A stretch of 33,541 nucleotides of DNA from Rhizobium sp. Root1203 (GTDB lineage: Bacteria > Pseudomonadota > Alphaproteobacteria > Rhizobiales > Rhizobiaceae): the NCBI RefSeq assembly GCF_001424945.1, contig NZ_LMCW01000068.1, positions 172,576-206,116 of the forward strand, read 5' to 3'. The notes under the pieces are model-generated. The model worked only from the letters and a program-made list of their open reading frames with translations. It was not told the DNA's origin and did no database searches. Position 1 is the stretch's first letter, and each line of letters begins with the position of its first letter. Of this stretch, positions 1 to 8,026 are shown one piece after another. The translations under genes were made by a program, and so were the position numbers.

Positions 1-902
1 AGCGAGCGAAAATTTGGAACGAAGGTGCCATAGACATCGTCGGTGAGAAGAATGAGATCCGGCCTCTTGGTTTTCACCAGGTTGACAAGCTTCTTCAGCG
101 TCGGCGCATCGATCGCCATCGAGGTCGGATTGCCGGGATTGACGATGAAGAATGCCTTGATCTTCGGATCTTCAAGCTTCTTGAGTTCTTCGTCGGAATA
201 CTGAAAACGATGTTCCTGCGTCGCCCGAATGTGGACGGCATTGAAGGCATAGTCCTCAAGCTCCGCAATCTCGATATAGGGCGTGAAGATCGGAGTCCCC
301 ATGGCGATCGTGTCGCCTTTCTTCAGAATCCGATTGGCCATCAAAGACTTGAAGATATAGCACATCGCCGCGGTGCCGCCTTCAACTGCGTAGAGGTCGA
401 ATTTGCCAGCGGCCGCGTCTGCCCCCATCGCCCACATGAGATATCGATGCGCTACCTGTTCGGCATGGACGAGCATGCGGTCGGGAACCGGATAGTTGTC
501 GCCGATGATCGAATCCGTCAGCTCGAACACAAAGGCGTCGGCGTCGAATCCGAATGCCTTGACGCCATGCTCGACCATTTTCGAAAGATATCCGGCACCC
601 GGATCGTCGGCATGCTTGGCAAGCCACGCCTGCAACCTTGCGGCAATACCATTCATCTGCGGCATCCCGGCCAGACCCGCCGCCGGATTGTCCATCGAGC
701 GCCGGCACTCGGACAACGCAAACTGGCCGAACAGGAAGAAGCCTTCGCGCGGAGTTGTCGCGATCCAGTTCGGATTGCCTCGTCCGGCGTTCAGCAACGC
801 ATGCGCGGATTTTTGGGAGCTGCGCTTGGCAAGCTTCATCAGTCCGTCCTTTATTTCGAACGGGCTCATGTGCTCGTATTCGCGATAATCAATCTCGGCC
901 AT
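1..902 (-). CDS. aspD: Aspartate 4-decarboxylase / aspartate aminotransferase, N-terminal part (runs off the window)
   Basis: PLP-dependent fold-type I enzyme that decarboxylates L-aspartate to L-alanine and CO2 with side transaminase activity; cytoplasmic. About 300 codons are present, and the frame stays open to base 1, so the C-terminal part, including the PLP-binding lysine, lies outside. The visible part begins MAEIDYREYEHMSPFEIKDG, carries the substrate-side segment NPGNPTS and the PLP-site segment TDDVYGTF, and has the long N-terminal arm of the aspartate 4-decarboxylase family (about 530 residues when complete) rather than of ordinary aspartate aminotransferases. The ATG at 902 is preceded by GGAGG at good spacing. 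It lies 110 bp downstream of the porin gene on the same strand, so co-transcription is possible. Family assignment is firm; the gene name is by family. Confidence 0.88.
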   Translation of the reverse strand, partial: MAEIDYREYEHMSPFEIKDGLMKLAKRSSQKSAHALLNAGRGNPNWIATTPREGFFLFGQFALSECRRSMDNPAAGLAGMPQMNGIAARLQAWLAKHADDPGAGYLSKMVEHGVKAFGFDADAFVFELTDSIIGDNYPVPDRMLVHAEQVAHRYLMWAMGADAAAGKFDLYAVEGGTAAMCYIFKSLMANRILKKGDTIAMGTPIFTPYIEIAELEDYAFNAVHIRATQEHRFQYSDEELKKLEDPKIKAFFIVNPGNPTSMAIDAPTLKKLVNLVKTKRPDLILLTDDVYGTFVPNFRS

Positions 903-925
903 GCTATCATCCTCCAATGATAGGG

Positions 926-956
926 TGTGAGCCCTGCCATGCCCGGCAGGTTCACT
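926..956 (-). terminator. Imperfect hairpin between porin and aspD
   Basis: CCTGCC (933-938) pairs with GGCAGG (945-950) across a 6-nt loop, with outer GTGA/TCAC pairing. It sits between the porin stop and the aspD start on the minus strand. There is no T-run, so it may be a weak terminator, an attenuator or an mRNA-stabilising stem. Confidence 0.3.
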
Positions 957-1012
957 CCCAATTCTCAGTTGACGGGTTCGCAACACGCCGGAGCGGCGAG
1001 CGTGCGATATCG

Positions 1013-2203
1013 CTAAAACTTGACTCTGGCACCGGCAAGCACGGCATAGCTGTCCTGAATATCCGCGATTTCCTGGTCGTACGAATACGAGCGCGCGCCG
1101 ACATAAAGTTCCGTCTGCAGATAGTCGAGATTCTGGACCACCTGCACACCAAAGGAATCGCTGTTTGTTCCCTTTCCTTCGATGTCTTTTCCAAAATAGG
1201 CATCCACGGCGAAAGCCGTCTTTCCGACTTCGAAAATATCCGTCTGATAGCCGAGCTTGGCATAGCCGTAGCGACCATCGTCGCTCTCCGTGTCGGAATA
1301 CCCGGCAGCAAGTGTCAGGCTCAGGCCCGTTGGCTGGTGCAACAGTGAAATCGAACCATCGTAGATCGAATTGCCCCCACCCGGTCTCGAAAAGGCCAAC
1401 GCGCCGCTGACTTTGACGTCACCGATCGTTTCGTCATATCGCAGGGCCATATCCCACACCGTGACGTTGGTTGTCTCGGGCACAACCTGTGTTCCCACCG
1501 ACGTCGCGAAGCTGAAGCCGCCGAAGGAAGGGGTATCATAGCGAACGCGCAGTTTGCGGCCGACGCCATCGTAGTCGGTAAAGGCATCCTTGACCTTTAT
1601 CGACGTGAGCGTTCCGTCACCCTGCCGGAAAAACGGTCCGCCTGCCATGTCGGAAATAAGGGCATAACCGACGACGCTGGTGCCGGACAAATCGATTTCC
1701 GCGCTGCTATCCGAAGCCATGCTGCCCTGGCCGAACCAGAATTTTCCGTATTCCTTCGCATCGACATACATTTCCGCCTTCCGCAGGAGGTCGCTCGACC
1801 AATCGTAGTCACCCTTGTTGAGCTGGTTCACGTTCGTCGTTGAATAGGGAGTCCACTCCCATTCAAGATTTGCCCCGACCGCCCAGTTGTTGTCAGTCAG
1901 GCTGTAGGCGCGAACGCCGAAACGAGTGGAGGAATTGCCGTTGTCAACGGGGAAATAGGTGTCTGTGGAACCGCCATCGTCGTAGACGAGCACGCCTTTG
2001 TTGATCTGGCCGTAAAACTCCAGATAGGCATTGTCGTCCCCGAGCCGCAATTTCGGTATCCATTGTTCTTTTTTATCGTTGGTTTCAGCGGGCTTCGGCT
2101 TCGTCATCTCCTGGCCGGCCAGGGATCCCGCCGATGCGAGCGATGCAATCAGAAAGCAGATCGAAGCATGCGGTGCACTGTATCGTGAGCGTGGCTGTGG
2201 CAC
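1013..2203 (-). CDS. Outer-membrane porin
   Basis: Beta-barrel general porin for passive uptake of small solutes across the outer membrane. The sequence has a signal-like N terminus (hydrophobic stretch ICFLIASLASAGSLAG, cleavage probably near AGQ), then alternating Gly/aromatic-rich strands typical of proteobacterial porins such as YLEFYGQINKGVLVYDD and STRFGVRAYS. It ends in ARVKF, the C-terminal aromatic residue recognised by the BAM machinery. I chose the GTG at 2203 (396 aa) because GGGGGAC lies at proper spacing and the signal peptide then has a normal length; an ATG at 2245 would add 14 unlikely residues. It precedes aspD on the same strand. The solute cannot be told from sequence. Confidence 0.85.
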   Translation of the reverse strand: MPQPRSRYSAPHASICFLIASLASAGSLAGQEMTKPKPAETNDKKEQWIPKLRLGDDNAYLEFYGQINKGVLVYDDGGSTDTYFPVDNGNSSTRFGVRAYSLTDNNWAVGANLEWEWTPYSTTNVNQLNKGDYDWSSDLLRKAEMYVDAKEYGKFWFGQGSMASDSSAEIDLSGTSVVGYALISDMAGGPFFRQGDGTLTSIKVKDAFTDYDGVGRKLRVRYDTPSFGGFSFATSVGTQVVPETTNVTVWDMALRYDETIGDVKVSGALAFSRPGGGNSIYDGSISLLHQPTGLSLTLAAGYSDTESDDGRYGYAKLGYQTDIFEVGKTAFAVDAYFGKDIEGKGTNSDSFGVQVVQNLDYLQTELYVGARSYSYDQEIADIQDSYAVLAGARVKF

Positions 2204-2440
2204 TATGTGTCCCCCAAGTATTTCGCCAGAACTAGAATTGAACATCTATCCTGCAGTCCCGCCGGCGTCCTGGCGGGGCTGTCGTTTGCGATGCACTCGA
2301 GACGCCTCAGACGATCGTTGCATCGCCGTCGCGACGCAGGTCGTGCTAGCTCGAGTGGCTGCCACCGTTTGCTCCACGGACCACGCGTCCGATCATAGGC
2401 CCGAGCGAGCGAGCAGGGCAGTAAGATACAAGCCTTTTCC

Positions 2441-2460
2441 GGTATAATACGGTATAATAC
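2441..2460. repeat. Tandem 10-bp repeat GGTATAATAC
   Basis: GGTATAATAC occurs twice head to tail in the AT-rich gap between the regulator and porin genes. Each copy carries a perfect TATAAT hexamer on the plus strand and TATTAT on the minus strand. The rest of the gap (2204-2555) holds no recognisable gene. Confidence 0.8.
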
Positions 2461-2473
2461 CATGCAATTACAA
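2444..2473 (-). promoter_or_regulatory. Candidate promoter toward the porin gene
   Basis: On the minus strand TTGTAA (2473-2468) is followed after 18 nt by TATTAT (2449-2444), a sigma-70-like arrangement reading toward the porin start about 240 bp away. The -10 box lies in the tandem repeat, so two alternative -10 boxes exist. This is pattern only. Confidence 0.3.
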
Positions 2474-2555
2474 TTATATAGCGATGTTACTCGACTGGCG
2501 CTGGGTGGCCTGCCGGAGGCGTTCCCCGTTGCGCTATGACCGCGTGCGTTGATGC

Positions 2556-3539
2556 TCATTCGATCGCCGCAGCCCGCGAGCGCACCGTGCTTGCGACACG
2601 CTGCGCGACGTCCTCTTGAAGTTGAAACACACCCTGCGAACGCACGTCACCGTCGTAGTTGTTCGCCCAGATAACCGCTCCGTCGGTCCTGCGGATAAGA
2701 CGAACAAGCGAGCGGTACTTGTTCTCTTCGAGCCGAACGCTGCCCTGCAGCGTGTAGCGTGGTTCCTCGGTCTGCGTTTCGCTGTTCGCTGCCGGCAGAT
2801 TTGCAATGACAACGATATCCTTGAACTTCACGAGTTGCCCGATGACTTCGTCCCTCAGGCCGTCAGCAATGTCAGATGCACCATCTGGTCCCGCGAGATT
2901 CTGGAATTGCTCGACAAGGATCGTCGGCTGGGTCGCGTTCGCAATCGCTGTCGGAGGAGACGCGCCTGGCAGCGCGATGAAGGACGACGTGAGCGGAATG
3001 TGGAAGAATGCTGCCAAGGCGAACGGTGCGGCACACGCCAGCAATCCACAGCCGACCCACCAAGGACGGGACCGGCCGATACGCTGCGCCAGCGGCCGGC
3101 GACGAGCCGTTGTTCCACGTTCGCTTGCGGGCACGGTATCGAATGCTGGGTCAGCGCTCGTAACCTTGACGCTCTCTGCGTAGTTGAACGACGGCACGTA
3201 GCCACCTTTCGGTATGGTGATGACCACGCGGTCCATGCGGCCGACAACCAGATAGTAGCGCTCCAGAGCCCTTCTCATTCGCCCTGCCTCGATGCGCACT
3301 ACAGGGTCGTTCTGCGCATCGAACGAGACATTTCGGCCAAAGACAACGTTGGCGATCGTGAATGCTTTTAGGAACTCCGAGCGGCCCGCAAGTGTCTCAT
3401 CCACGATGAACAGCAGGAAAGCTCTGCCGCGCTGCGGCGAGTGAAACTCCGCGCTCGCAAATATTCGATCCAACTGTTGGCGAATTTCGGTCTCGGTCGG
3501 TTGCCTGGCTCCGGGACATGTCAGGTCTGCAAGTTCCAT
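2556..3539 (-). CDS. Membrane-anchored regulator-like protein with FlgO/TolB-type domain
   Basis: A 327-aa protein of a kind common in rhizobia, often loosely annotated as adenylate cyclase or CadC-like. The N-terminal half (about residues 20-120) has the conserved block around FLLFIVDETLAGR, FGRNVSFD, DPVVRIEAGRMRRAL and IPKGGYVP found in these rhizobial regulators. One membrane segment follows (about 155-180, starting WWVGCGLLACAAPFALAAFF). The C-terminal part (ILVEQFQNLAGPDGASDIADGL onward) resembles the FlgO/TolB-N domain. Related proteins usually carry TPR repeats after this domain; here the protein stops. ATG at 3539 has GAGGGG upstream; earlier in-frame ATGs lack a good site. No enzymatic activity or target can be assigned. 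Confidence 0.65.
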   Translation of the reverse strand: MELADLTCPGARQPTETEIRQQLDRIFASAEFHSPQRGRAFLLFIVDETLAGRSEFLKAFTIANVVFGRNVSFDAQNDPVVRIEAGRMRRALERYYLVVGRMDRVVITIPKGGYVPSFNYAESVKVTSADPAFDTVPASERGTTARRRPLAQRIGRSRPWWVGCGLLACAAPFALAAFFHIPLTSSFIALPGASPPTAIANATQPTILVEQFQNLAGPDGASDIADGLRDEVIGQLVKFKDIVVIANLPAANSETQTEEPRYTLQGSVRLEENKYRSLVRLIRRTDGAVIWANNYDGDVRSQGVFQLQEDVAQRVASTVRSRAAAIE

Positions 3540-4013
3540 GGCACCCCTCGACACAGAATTAAACATTCCTAATTTAATATCAGTTATAGGCCTATTTTGC
3601 TGGAACAACAACCATGCGCCGCACGGGCACAACTCTAAAGCGCGCGTGCAGCGAGCCAGTCGCAGTTTGTATTGTAAGACAAGGTTCTGGATTCATCGAG
3701 GGGTCGAAACTGCCGTCCGACAGGATACGATTTGCCTGGACGCCTGAACCAAAATGCTGATTTGGATTTCTACAAGTCGGGATTGGGGATGTCTGCGGTA
3801 TTGCTCGATTCCTGGCGCGCGGTGTCCCGTGACGCTGGCCGCGCCTGAAGGCGACTATCTCGGCAAACGGCGTTAACGTGCACACCGCGACATCCGCCTC
3901 TCGTCTTTCCGACCGGCCGGGCGGTGGCTGCCTCGCTTCAGGCCCATCCGGCAAATTGTGCTCCGGCGCGAGCGGAGAACGTGATAAAAGGCATTCGGGT
4001 GTGGGGACAAACA
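3540..4013. other. Intergenic region, no gene seen
   Basis: The gap separates the divergent regulator (minus) and permease (plus) genes, so both promoters should lie here. The part next to the regulator (about 3555-3600) is AT-rich. I see no convincing coding frame, RNA gene or strong hairpin. Confidence 0.6.
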
Positions 4014-5114
4014 ATGGTTGAAGATCGTCGAGATGACCTTACTCGCAGGACGCTGGCGGTGCTGTTCATCGGCAGCCTGCTCGTCGCAAGTTTCTGGGTG
4101 TTGCAGCCGTTCCTTCCGGCAATCGTCTGGGCCATGACGTTGGTCATCGCCACTTGGCCGCTGATGCTTTGGGTGCAACGCCATGTCGGCGGCAGCCGGG
4201 GCCTCGCTACGTGCATCATGACGCTGGTCCTGCTGCTCGTGCTGATCGTGCCATTTTGGCTGGCCGTCAGCATTATCGTCACCAACATCGATGAATTCGG
4301 CGGCCTCGTTCGCACGCTCCTGTCCATGCAGCTGCCGCAGCCGCCGCCCTGGCTGGCCGACGTGCCGTTGGTCGGCCCACGCGCCACCGAGGCCTGGGCA
4401 AAACTGGCATCGACCAGGCTGCAGGAGTTCGCCCCGAAGCTCGCGCCCTACGCTGGGGCGTTGACTCAATGGTTTGCATCGGCAGCCGGCAGTCTGGGCA
4501 CGATGCTTCTTCATTTCCTCCTGACGACGGCGATTGCAGCCATCATGTATACAGGCGGCGAAAAAGCGGCCGCCACGGCGGTCCGTTTCGGCGGTCGCCT
4601 CGGCGGCGATCGGGGCGAAATGGCTATACGCCTGGCCGGTCAAGCGATCCGCAGCGTTGCACTCGGTGTCGTGGTGACTGCAGTGGCCCAGACCGCCGTC
4701 GGTGGCCTCGGTCTCCTGGTCGTGGGCGTACCCTTCGCCGCGTTGCTGACCGCAGCGATCTTCATCCTCTGTTTGATCCAGATCGGCCCCGGCCTGATCA
4801 TGGTGCCGGTGGTGGTTTGGATGTATTATTCCGGCGATGCGGTATGGGCGACCGTCATGCTGGTATTCACCGTCGTGGCTGGAACAATGGACCAGTTCAT
4901 CCGTCCGGTCTTGATACGCAGGGGTGCCGATCTGCCTATCCTGCTGATCCTTGCTGGCGTCATCGGCGGCCTGATTGCCTTTGGGGTCCTGGGAATTTTC
5001 ATCGGACCGACAGTTCTGGCCATTGCCTACACCCTATTGAATGCATGGATGGCGGATAGCGATCGGGACGTGGTGCGAAGGGTAGAGGTGGAGGAAGCGC
5101 CGGCCGCGCGATAG
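4014..5114 (+). CDS. AI-2E family transporter / PerM-type permease
   Basis: A 366-aa inner-membrane protein of the AI-2E exporter family (UPF0118, related to E. coli YdiK, PerM and TqsA). Hydrophobic segments alternate with short loops: an N-terminal pair around residues 15-55 (VLFIGSLLVASFWVLQPFLP), one near 65-90, then a long soluble stretch with PPPWLADVPLVG, and a C-terminal set of four to five helices ending in the typical FGVLGIFIGPTVLAIAYTLL. Members have been linked to autoinducer-2 export or Na+/H+ antiport, but most have no known substrate. The ATG at 4014 (MVEDRRDD) has GGGGA upstream; starting earlier would add a non-conserved arm. Confidence 0.85.
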   Translation: MVEDRRDDLTRRTLAVLFIGSLLVASFWVLQPFLPAIVWAMTLVIATWPLMLWVQRHVGGSRGLATCIMTLVLLLVLIVPFWLAVSIIVTNIDEFGGLVRTLLSMQLPQPPPWLADVPLVGPRATEAWAKLASTRLQEFAPKLAPYAGALTQWFASAAGSLGTMLLHFLLTTAIAAIMYTGGEKAAATAVRFGGRLGGDRGEMAIRLAGQAIRSVALGVVVTAVAQTAVGGLGLLVVGVPFAALLTAAIFILCLIQIGPGLIMVPVVVWMYYSGDAVWATVMLVFTVVAGTMDQFIRPVLIRRGADLPILLILAGVIGGLIAFGVLGIFIGPTVLAIAYTLLNAWMADSDRDVVRRVEVEEAPAAR

Positions 5115-5246
5115 CCTGCCCATGGCTTCCGTGCGCTGCCGTTTCTTCGTCTATGGCCGACTTCAATCGTCGCGGCGTAAATTTGATTTTCGAGCAGAGT
5201 CACGGACCAGCACTCTAGCGGATCGCTGTTGGGAGGAGACTTCACC

Positions 5247-6140
5247 ATGGTAAGCAAGCTGCCCGGAAGCCCGGAAGATCCAACCTGGTTGGCCGAAGTG
5301 ACCTACCGCTTCACCTTTGACGCTGCTCACAGGCCGCTGCCGCCGGATGCCAATGCCGCCCGGTTGCGGCTCGAGCGCGGAAACCGCGCCTTCGCCGACC
5401 TTCTTGATCGCGTGACCCTCTCCAAACCGGCAAGGCTGAGCATCGATATCAACCCGCATGATGTCGGTCTCCTTCATGGACATAGCGCAGCCCCTAAGCA
5501 GCAACCGTTCGCTGCGGTCGTGGGCTGTGCCGATGCGCGCGTCCCGGTGGAACTCATCTTTTCAGAAGGGCCGAACGACCTCTTCGTCGTCAGGGCCGCC
5601 GGCAACGGTTTGGGCGACGATGTCATGGGCAGTCTCAGCTATGCGGTCGACCATCTGAAGGACAGCCTCCGCACCCTCGTCGTTCTTGGCCACAGTCGGT
5701 GCGGAGCGGTTTCGGCAGCGGTCGATGTCCATCTGGAACCCGCCAAGTACATGAGCATGACGCAGAAGGACCTGCGTCACATCGTGGACCGCACACTGGT
5801 CGTGGTCCAGCTGGGCGCAACCTGGCTGGAGCGCGTGCACGGAACGGAGGTCATTCGCCGGCCGGGCTATCGAGCCACGCTGATCGAGGTGGCGATCGTG
5901 CTGAACGCGGCATTGACCGCCCATGGAATGCGCCCGGGTCTGAACCTGGTCGCCGGCGGGGACATCGACGTCGTCTACGGCGTCTATCTTTTGGAGGAGC
6001 GATTGGTGTGGGCGCCAAGACCCGAGGCGTCGGACTGGTTCGGCCTGGCGCCTGCCCCGACCGACCCGAAGGATTTCGTCGTGCTATGTGATCTTCTGGC
6101 GTCGTGCGAGCGGGTGCAGCGCTTGCTCGATGGACCTTGA
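5247..6140 (+). CDS. Beta-class carbonic anhydrase with N- and C-terminal extensions
   Basis: Zinc enzyme interconverting CO2 and bicarbonate. The zinc and catalytic residues are all visible: C94, D96 and R98 in CADAR, then H149 and C152 in HSRCGA. Beta-carbonic anhydrases are usually about 200-230 residues; this one has 297, with about 55 extra residues before the core (which begins near RLERGNRAF) and a tail after VYLLEERLVWAP. No signal peptide is evident, so it is probably cytoplasmic. The ATG at 5247 is preceded by GGAGGAG. It lies between the permease and the DUF2254 gene on the same strand, with 130-260 bp gaps, so it may have its own promoter. Confidence 0.88.
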   Translation: MVSKLPGSPEDPTWLAEVTYRFTFDAAHRPLPPDANAARLRLERGNRAFADLLDRVTLSKPARLSIDINPHDVGLLHGHSAAPKQQPFAAVVGCADARVPVELIFSEGPNDLFVVRAAGNGLGDDVMGSLSYAVDHLKDSLRTLVVLGHSRCGAVSAAVDVHLEPAKYMSMTQKDLRHIVDRTLVVVQLGATWLERVHGTEVIRRPGYRATLIEVAIVLNAALTAHGMRPGLNLVAGGDIDVVYGVYLLEERLVWAPRPEASDWFGLAPAPTDPKDFVVLCDLLASCERVQRLLDGP

Positions 6141-6400
6141 GGGTTCACAGGCGTTCGATGCGCCGAGGAGGCGACCGCGGGGTCTCGGCGCCGACTGTCC
6201 GCTGCCGGCATCGGGCGTTCACCAAAGGACTGTATTGTTCGTGAGGCGGAATAGGAGGAACGTGGCCTCCACGTCGATGCATCCAGGTAGGGCGGCCTGA
6301 CGGCGTTTCCGGGCAGAGTACGGGATCGCTGGCGAGCAGACGATGACGGCATTGCAGGGCGCCGGTGCGCTCTGTGAGATCCGGGGGGCAATAGGATCAA

Positions 6401-7678
6401 ATGAGCTGGAACAAGCTTTACGCGCTCAGGAGCTATCTGCGATCATCATTGTGGATCGTGCCCTTTTTCGCGCTCATTCTCCAACAGATAATCTTTCGCA
6501 CCGCGCTGGCGCTCGAGGACTGGACGGCATGGGTGCCGCGTTGGCCCCTCGGTACCGAAGGCACGGTCGCAGCGATGCAGGCCATCATCAGCCTGGCGCT
6601 GTCCTTCATTGTGTTCACTTTCGGCTCGCTCCTTGTGGCCATACAGATCGCGAGCGGGCAGCTTACGCCCCGGATCATCGCGACCACGCTTCTGCGCGAC
6701 AATGTCATCCGCTTCACTGTTGGGCTGTTTATCTTCACGCTGCTCTTTGCGATCGGGGTGATAAGTCGCGTGAACACGTCCGCTCCCTCATTCATCGTAT
6801 GGTTTTCAGGTATTCTCGGCGTGGCGTCGCTGGCCGCCTTTCTCTATTTCATCGACTACTCGGCCCGGCTGCTTCGACCGGTCAGCATCATTCATCGCGT
6901 CGCCGAGCAGGGCTTCGAGGTGCTGAACCTCGTCTACCCCGCTCCCCTGTCGACGGACGAGGGAGGATCGCCGCCACCCCATCCGCTTGGGGAGCCTGCT
7001 CGCATCGTCGCACATCCCGCTTCCTCCGCCATCATCCTCGCAGTCGACGTGAAGGAGCTGACGTCCCAGGCGCAACGGGCGGACGGCATCATCGAACTTG
7101 CGGCGCGCATCGGTGATTTTGTATCGCAACGCCAACCGCTGTTCCGCCTGCACGGCGGCGCCGCTGACATCCCCGATCACGACCTTCGCCGTACCGTCGC
7201 TTTCGGGCGCGAGCGGACCATCGAGCAGGATCCGACCTTCGCTTTCAGGGTGATTGTCGACATCGCCACCAAAGCCCTTTCGAAGGCGATCAACGATCCG
7301 ACAACGGCCGTGCTTGCGATCGACCAGCTGCACCGGCTGCTGCGCAGCGTCGGCCGACGCCAGCTCGGCAACGAATACATACGCGATGCCGAGGGACACC
7401 TGCGCGTGGTGTTTCCGACGCCGGACTGGGAAGATTTCGTGCAACTGACCTGTCGCGAAATCCGGATCTACGGCACGGAAAATCTCCAGATCGCGCGGAG
7501 GCTGCGCGCTATGATCGAAAACCTGGACGCGGTCCTGCCGGAATGCCGGAAGCCGGCCTTGCGACTGGAACGGGATCTGCTCGATCGGATGATTGAAAAG
7601 GTTTATCTCCTGCCTGAAGATGCCGCACTCGCACGTATCGCGGACACGCAAGGTCTTGGCGGTTCGGCAGGGCCATAG
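6401..7678 (+). CDS. DUF2254 family membrane protein
   Basis: A 425-aa protein matching the DUF2254 family (predicted membrane protein of unknown function). There are four N-terminal membrane segments: about 15-35 (SSLWIVPFFALILQQIIF), 60-85 (ISLALSFIVFTFGSLLVAIQ), 105-125 (FTVGLFIFTLLFAIGVIS) and 130-150 (FIVWFSGILGVASLAAFLYF). A large soluble domain follows, with the family-typical DIATKALSKAINDPTTA near residue 285. The start at 6401 has AGGA a few bases upstream. It is the last gene before the direct repeat at 7786. Its function is unknown. Confidence 0.85.
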   Translation: MSWNKLYALRSYLRSSLWIVPFFALILQQIIFRTALALEDWTAWVPRWPLGTEGTVAAMQAIISLALSFIVFTFGSLLVAIQIASGQLTPRIIATTLLRDNVIRFTVGLFIFTLLFAIGVISRVNTSAPSFIVWFSGILGVASLAAFLYFIDYSARLLRPVSIIHRVAEQGFEVLNLVYPAPLSTDEGGSPPPHPLGEPARIVAHPASSAIILAVDVKELTSQAQRADGIIELAARIGDFVSQRQPLFRLHGGAADIPDHDLRRTVAFGRERTIEQDPTFAFRVIVDIATKALSKAINDPTTAVLAIDQLHRLLRSVGRRQLGNEYIRDAEGHLRVVFPTPDWEDFVQLTCREIRIYGTENLQIARRLRAMIENLDAVLPECRKPALRLERDLLDRMIEKVYLLPEDAALARIADTQGLGGSAGP

Positions 7679-7785
7679 CGCGCCCGATGTCGCGGGAAGA
7701 GCGACGAATTCGAGGATTGTGCCGCAGCGGTCGGAATCGAATGACATGGCTGCCGAGGTGGGACATTTGCGCGAATTGAAGCGGT

Positions 7786-7879
7786 CGAGATTGCCCCGGA
7801 GGATAAACAAAAAAGCTCCTCGACGGTTACGCGGAGGAGCTTTGTTTTGGGTGTCTTTGAAGATTTTGGTTGCGGGGGC
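7786..7879. repeat. Left copy of the tRNA-fMet 3'-end repeat (candidate attachment site)
   Basis: This 94-bp stretch matches 33444-33538 with a few substitutions and one indel. It contains the terminator stem and, at 7867-7879, TGGTTGCGGGGGC, the reverse complement of the last 13 nt of the initiator tRNA-Met including CCA. The match ends abruptly inside the T-arm of the tRNA. That is the pattern of a distal att site left by integration into a tRNA 3' end; a scrap of a second rrn operon end is the alternative. Confidence 0.7.
7812..7843. terminator. Rho-independent terminator (bidirectional)
   Basis: AAAGCTCCTC (7812-7821) pairs perfectly with GAGGAGCTTT (7834-7843) with A-rich and T-rich flanks, so it can work in both directions. 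On the plus strand it closes the DUF2254 transcript; on the minus strand it is the duplicated tRNA-fMet terminator. Confidence 0.8.
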
Positions 7880-7921
7880 CTGATGGCACCGAGACTTGTG
7901 AATTCGCGTTTCCATGACACA

Positions 7922-8023
7922 GGTCTGTCGGAGGCGGGCGTCAAGACGATCCGTCGAGCGCATACCGTCCAGCCGGTGACAGCAGTGTATAGCGAGTATT
8001 CGCTGTACCGGCGGGGACCTGAC
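7922..8023 (+). pseudogene. Aldo/keto reductase fragment
   Basis: About 34 codons (GLSEAGVKTIRRAHTVQPVT, then AVYSEYSLYRRGPD) match the central part of aldo/keto reductases of the AKR13/YajO type, where the consensus runs like GLSEAG..TIRRAH.V.P..A.QSEYSLW. No start, N-terminal barrel or C-terminal half is present. The fragment lies just inside the left repeat copy. It is a remnant, perhaps cut by the event that made the repeat junction. Confidence 0.7.
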
Positions 8024-8026
8024 GTA

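Noticed and set aside
210..920. Plus-strand open frames opposite the left-edge gene
   Set aside because: The minus strand encodes aspartate 4-decarboxylase throughout, with family motifs and a ribosome site. The plus frames are shadows.
6806..7963. Minus-strand open frame of 385 codons opposite the DUF2254 gene
   Set aside because: It is antisense to a clear membrane protein, has no recognisable domain and crosses the terminator and repeat.
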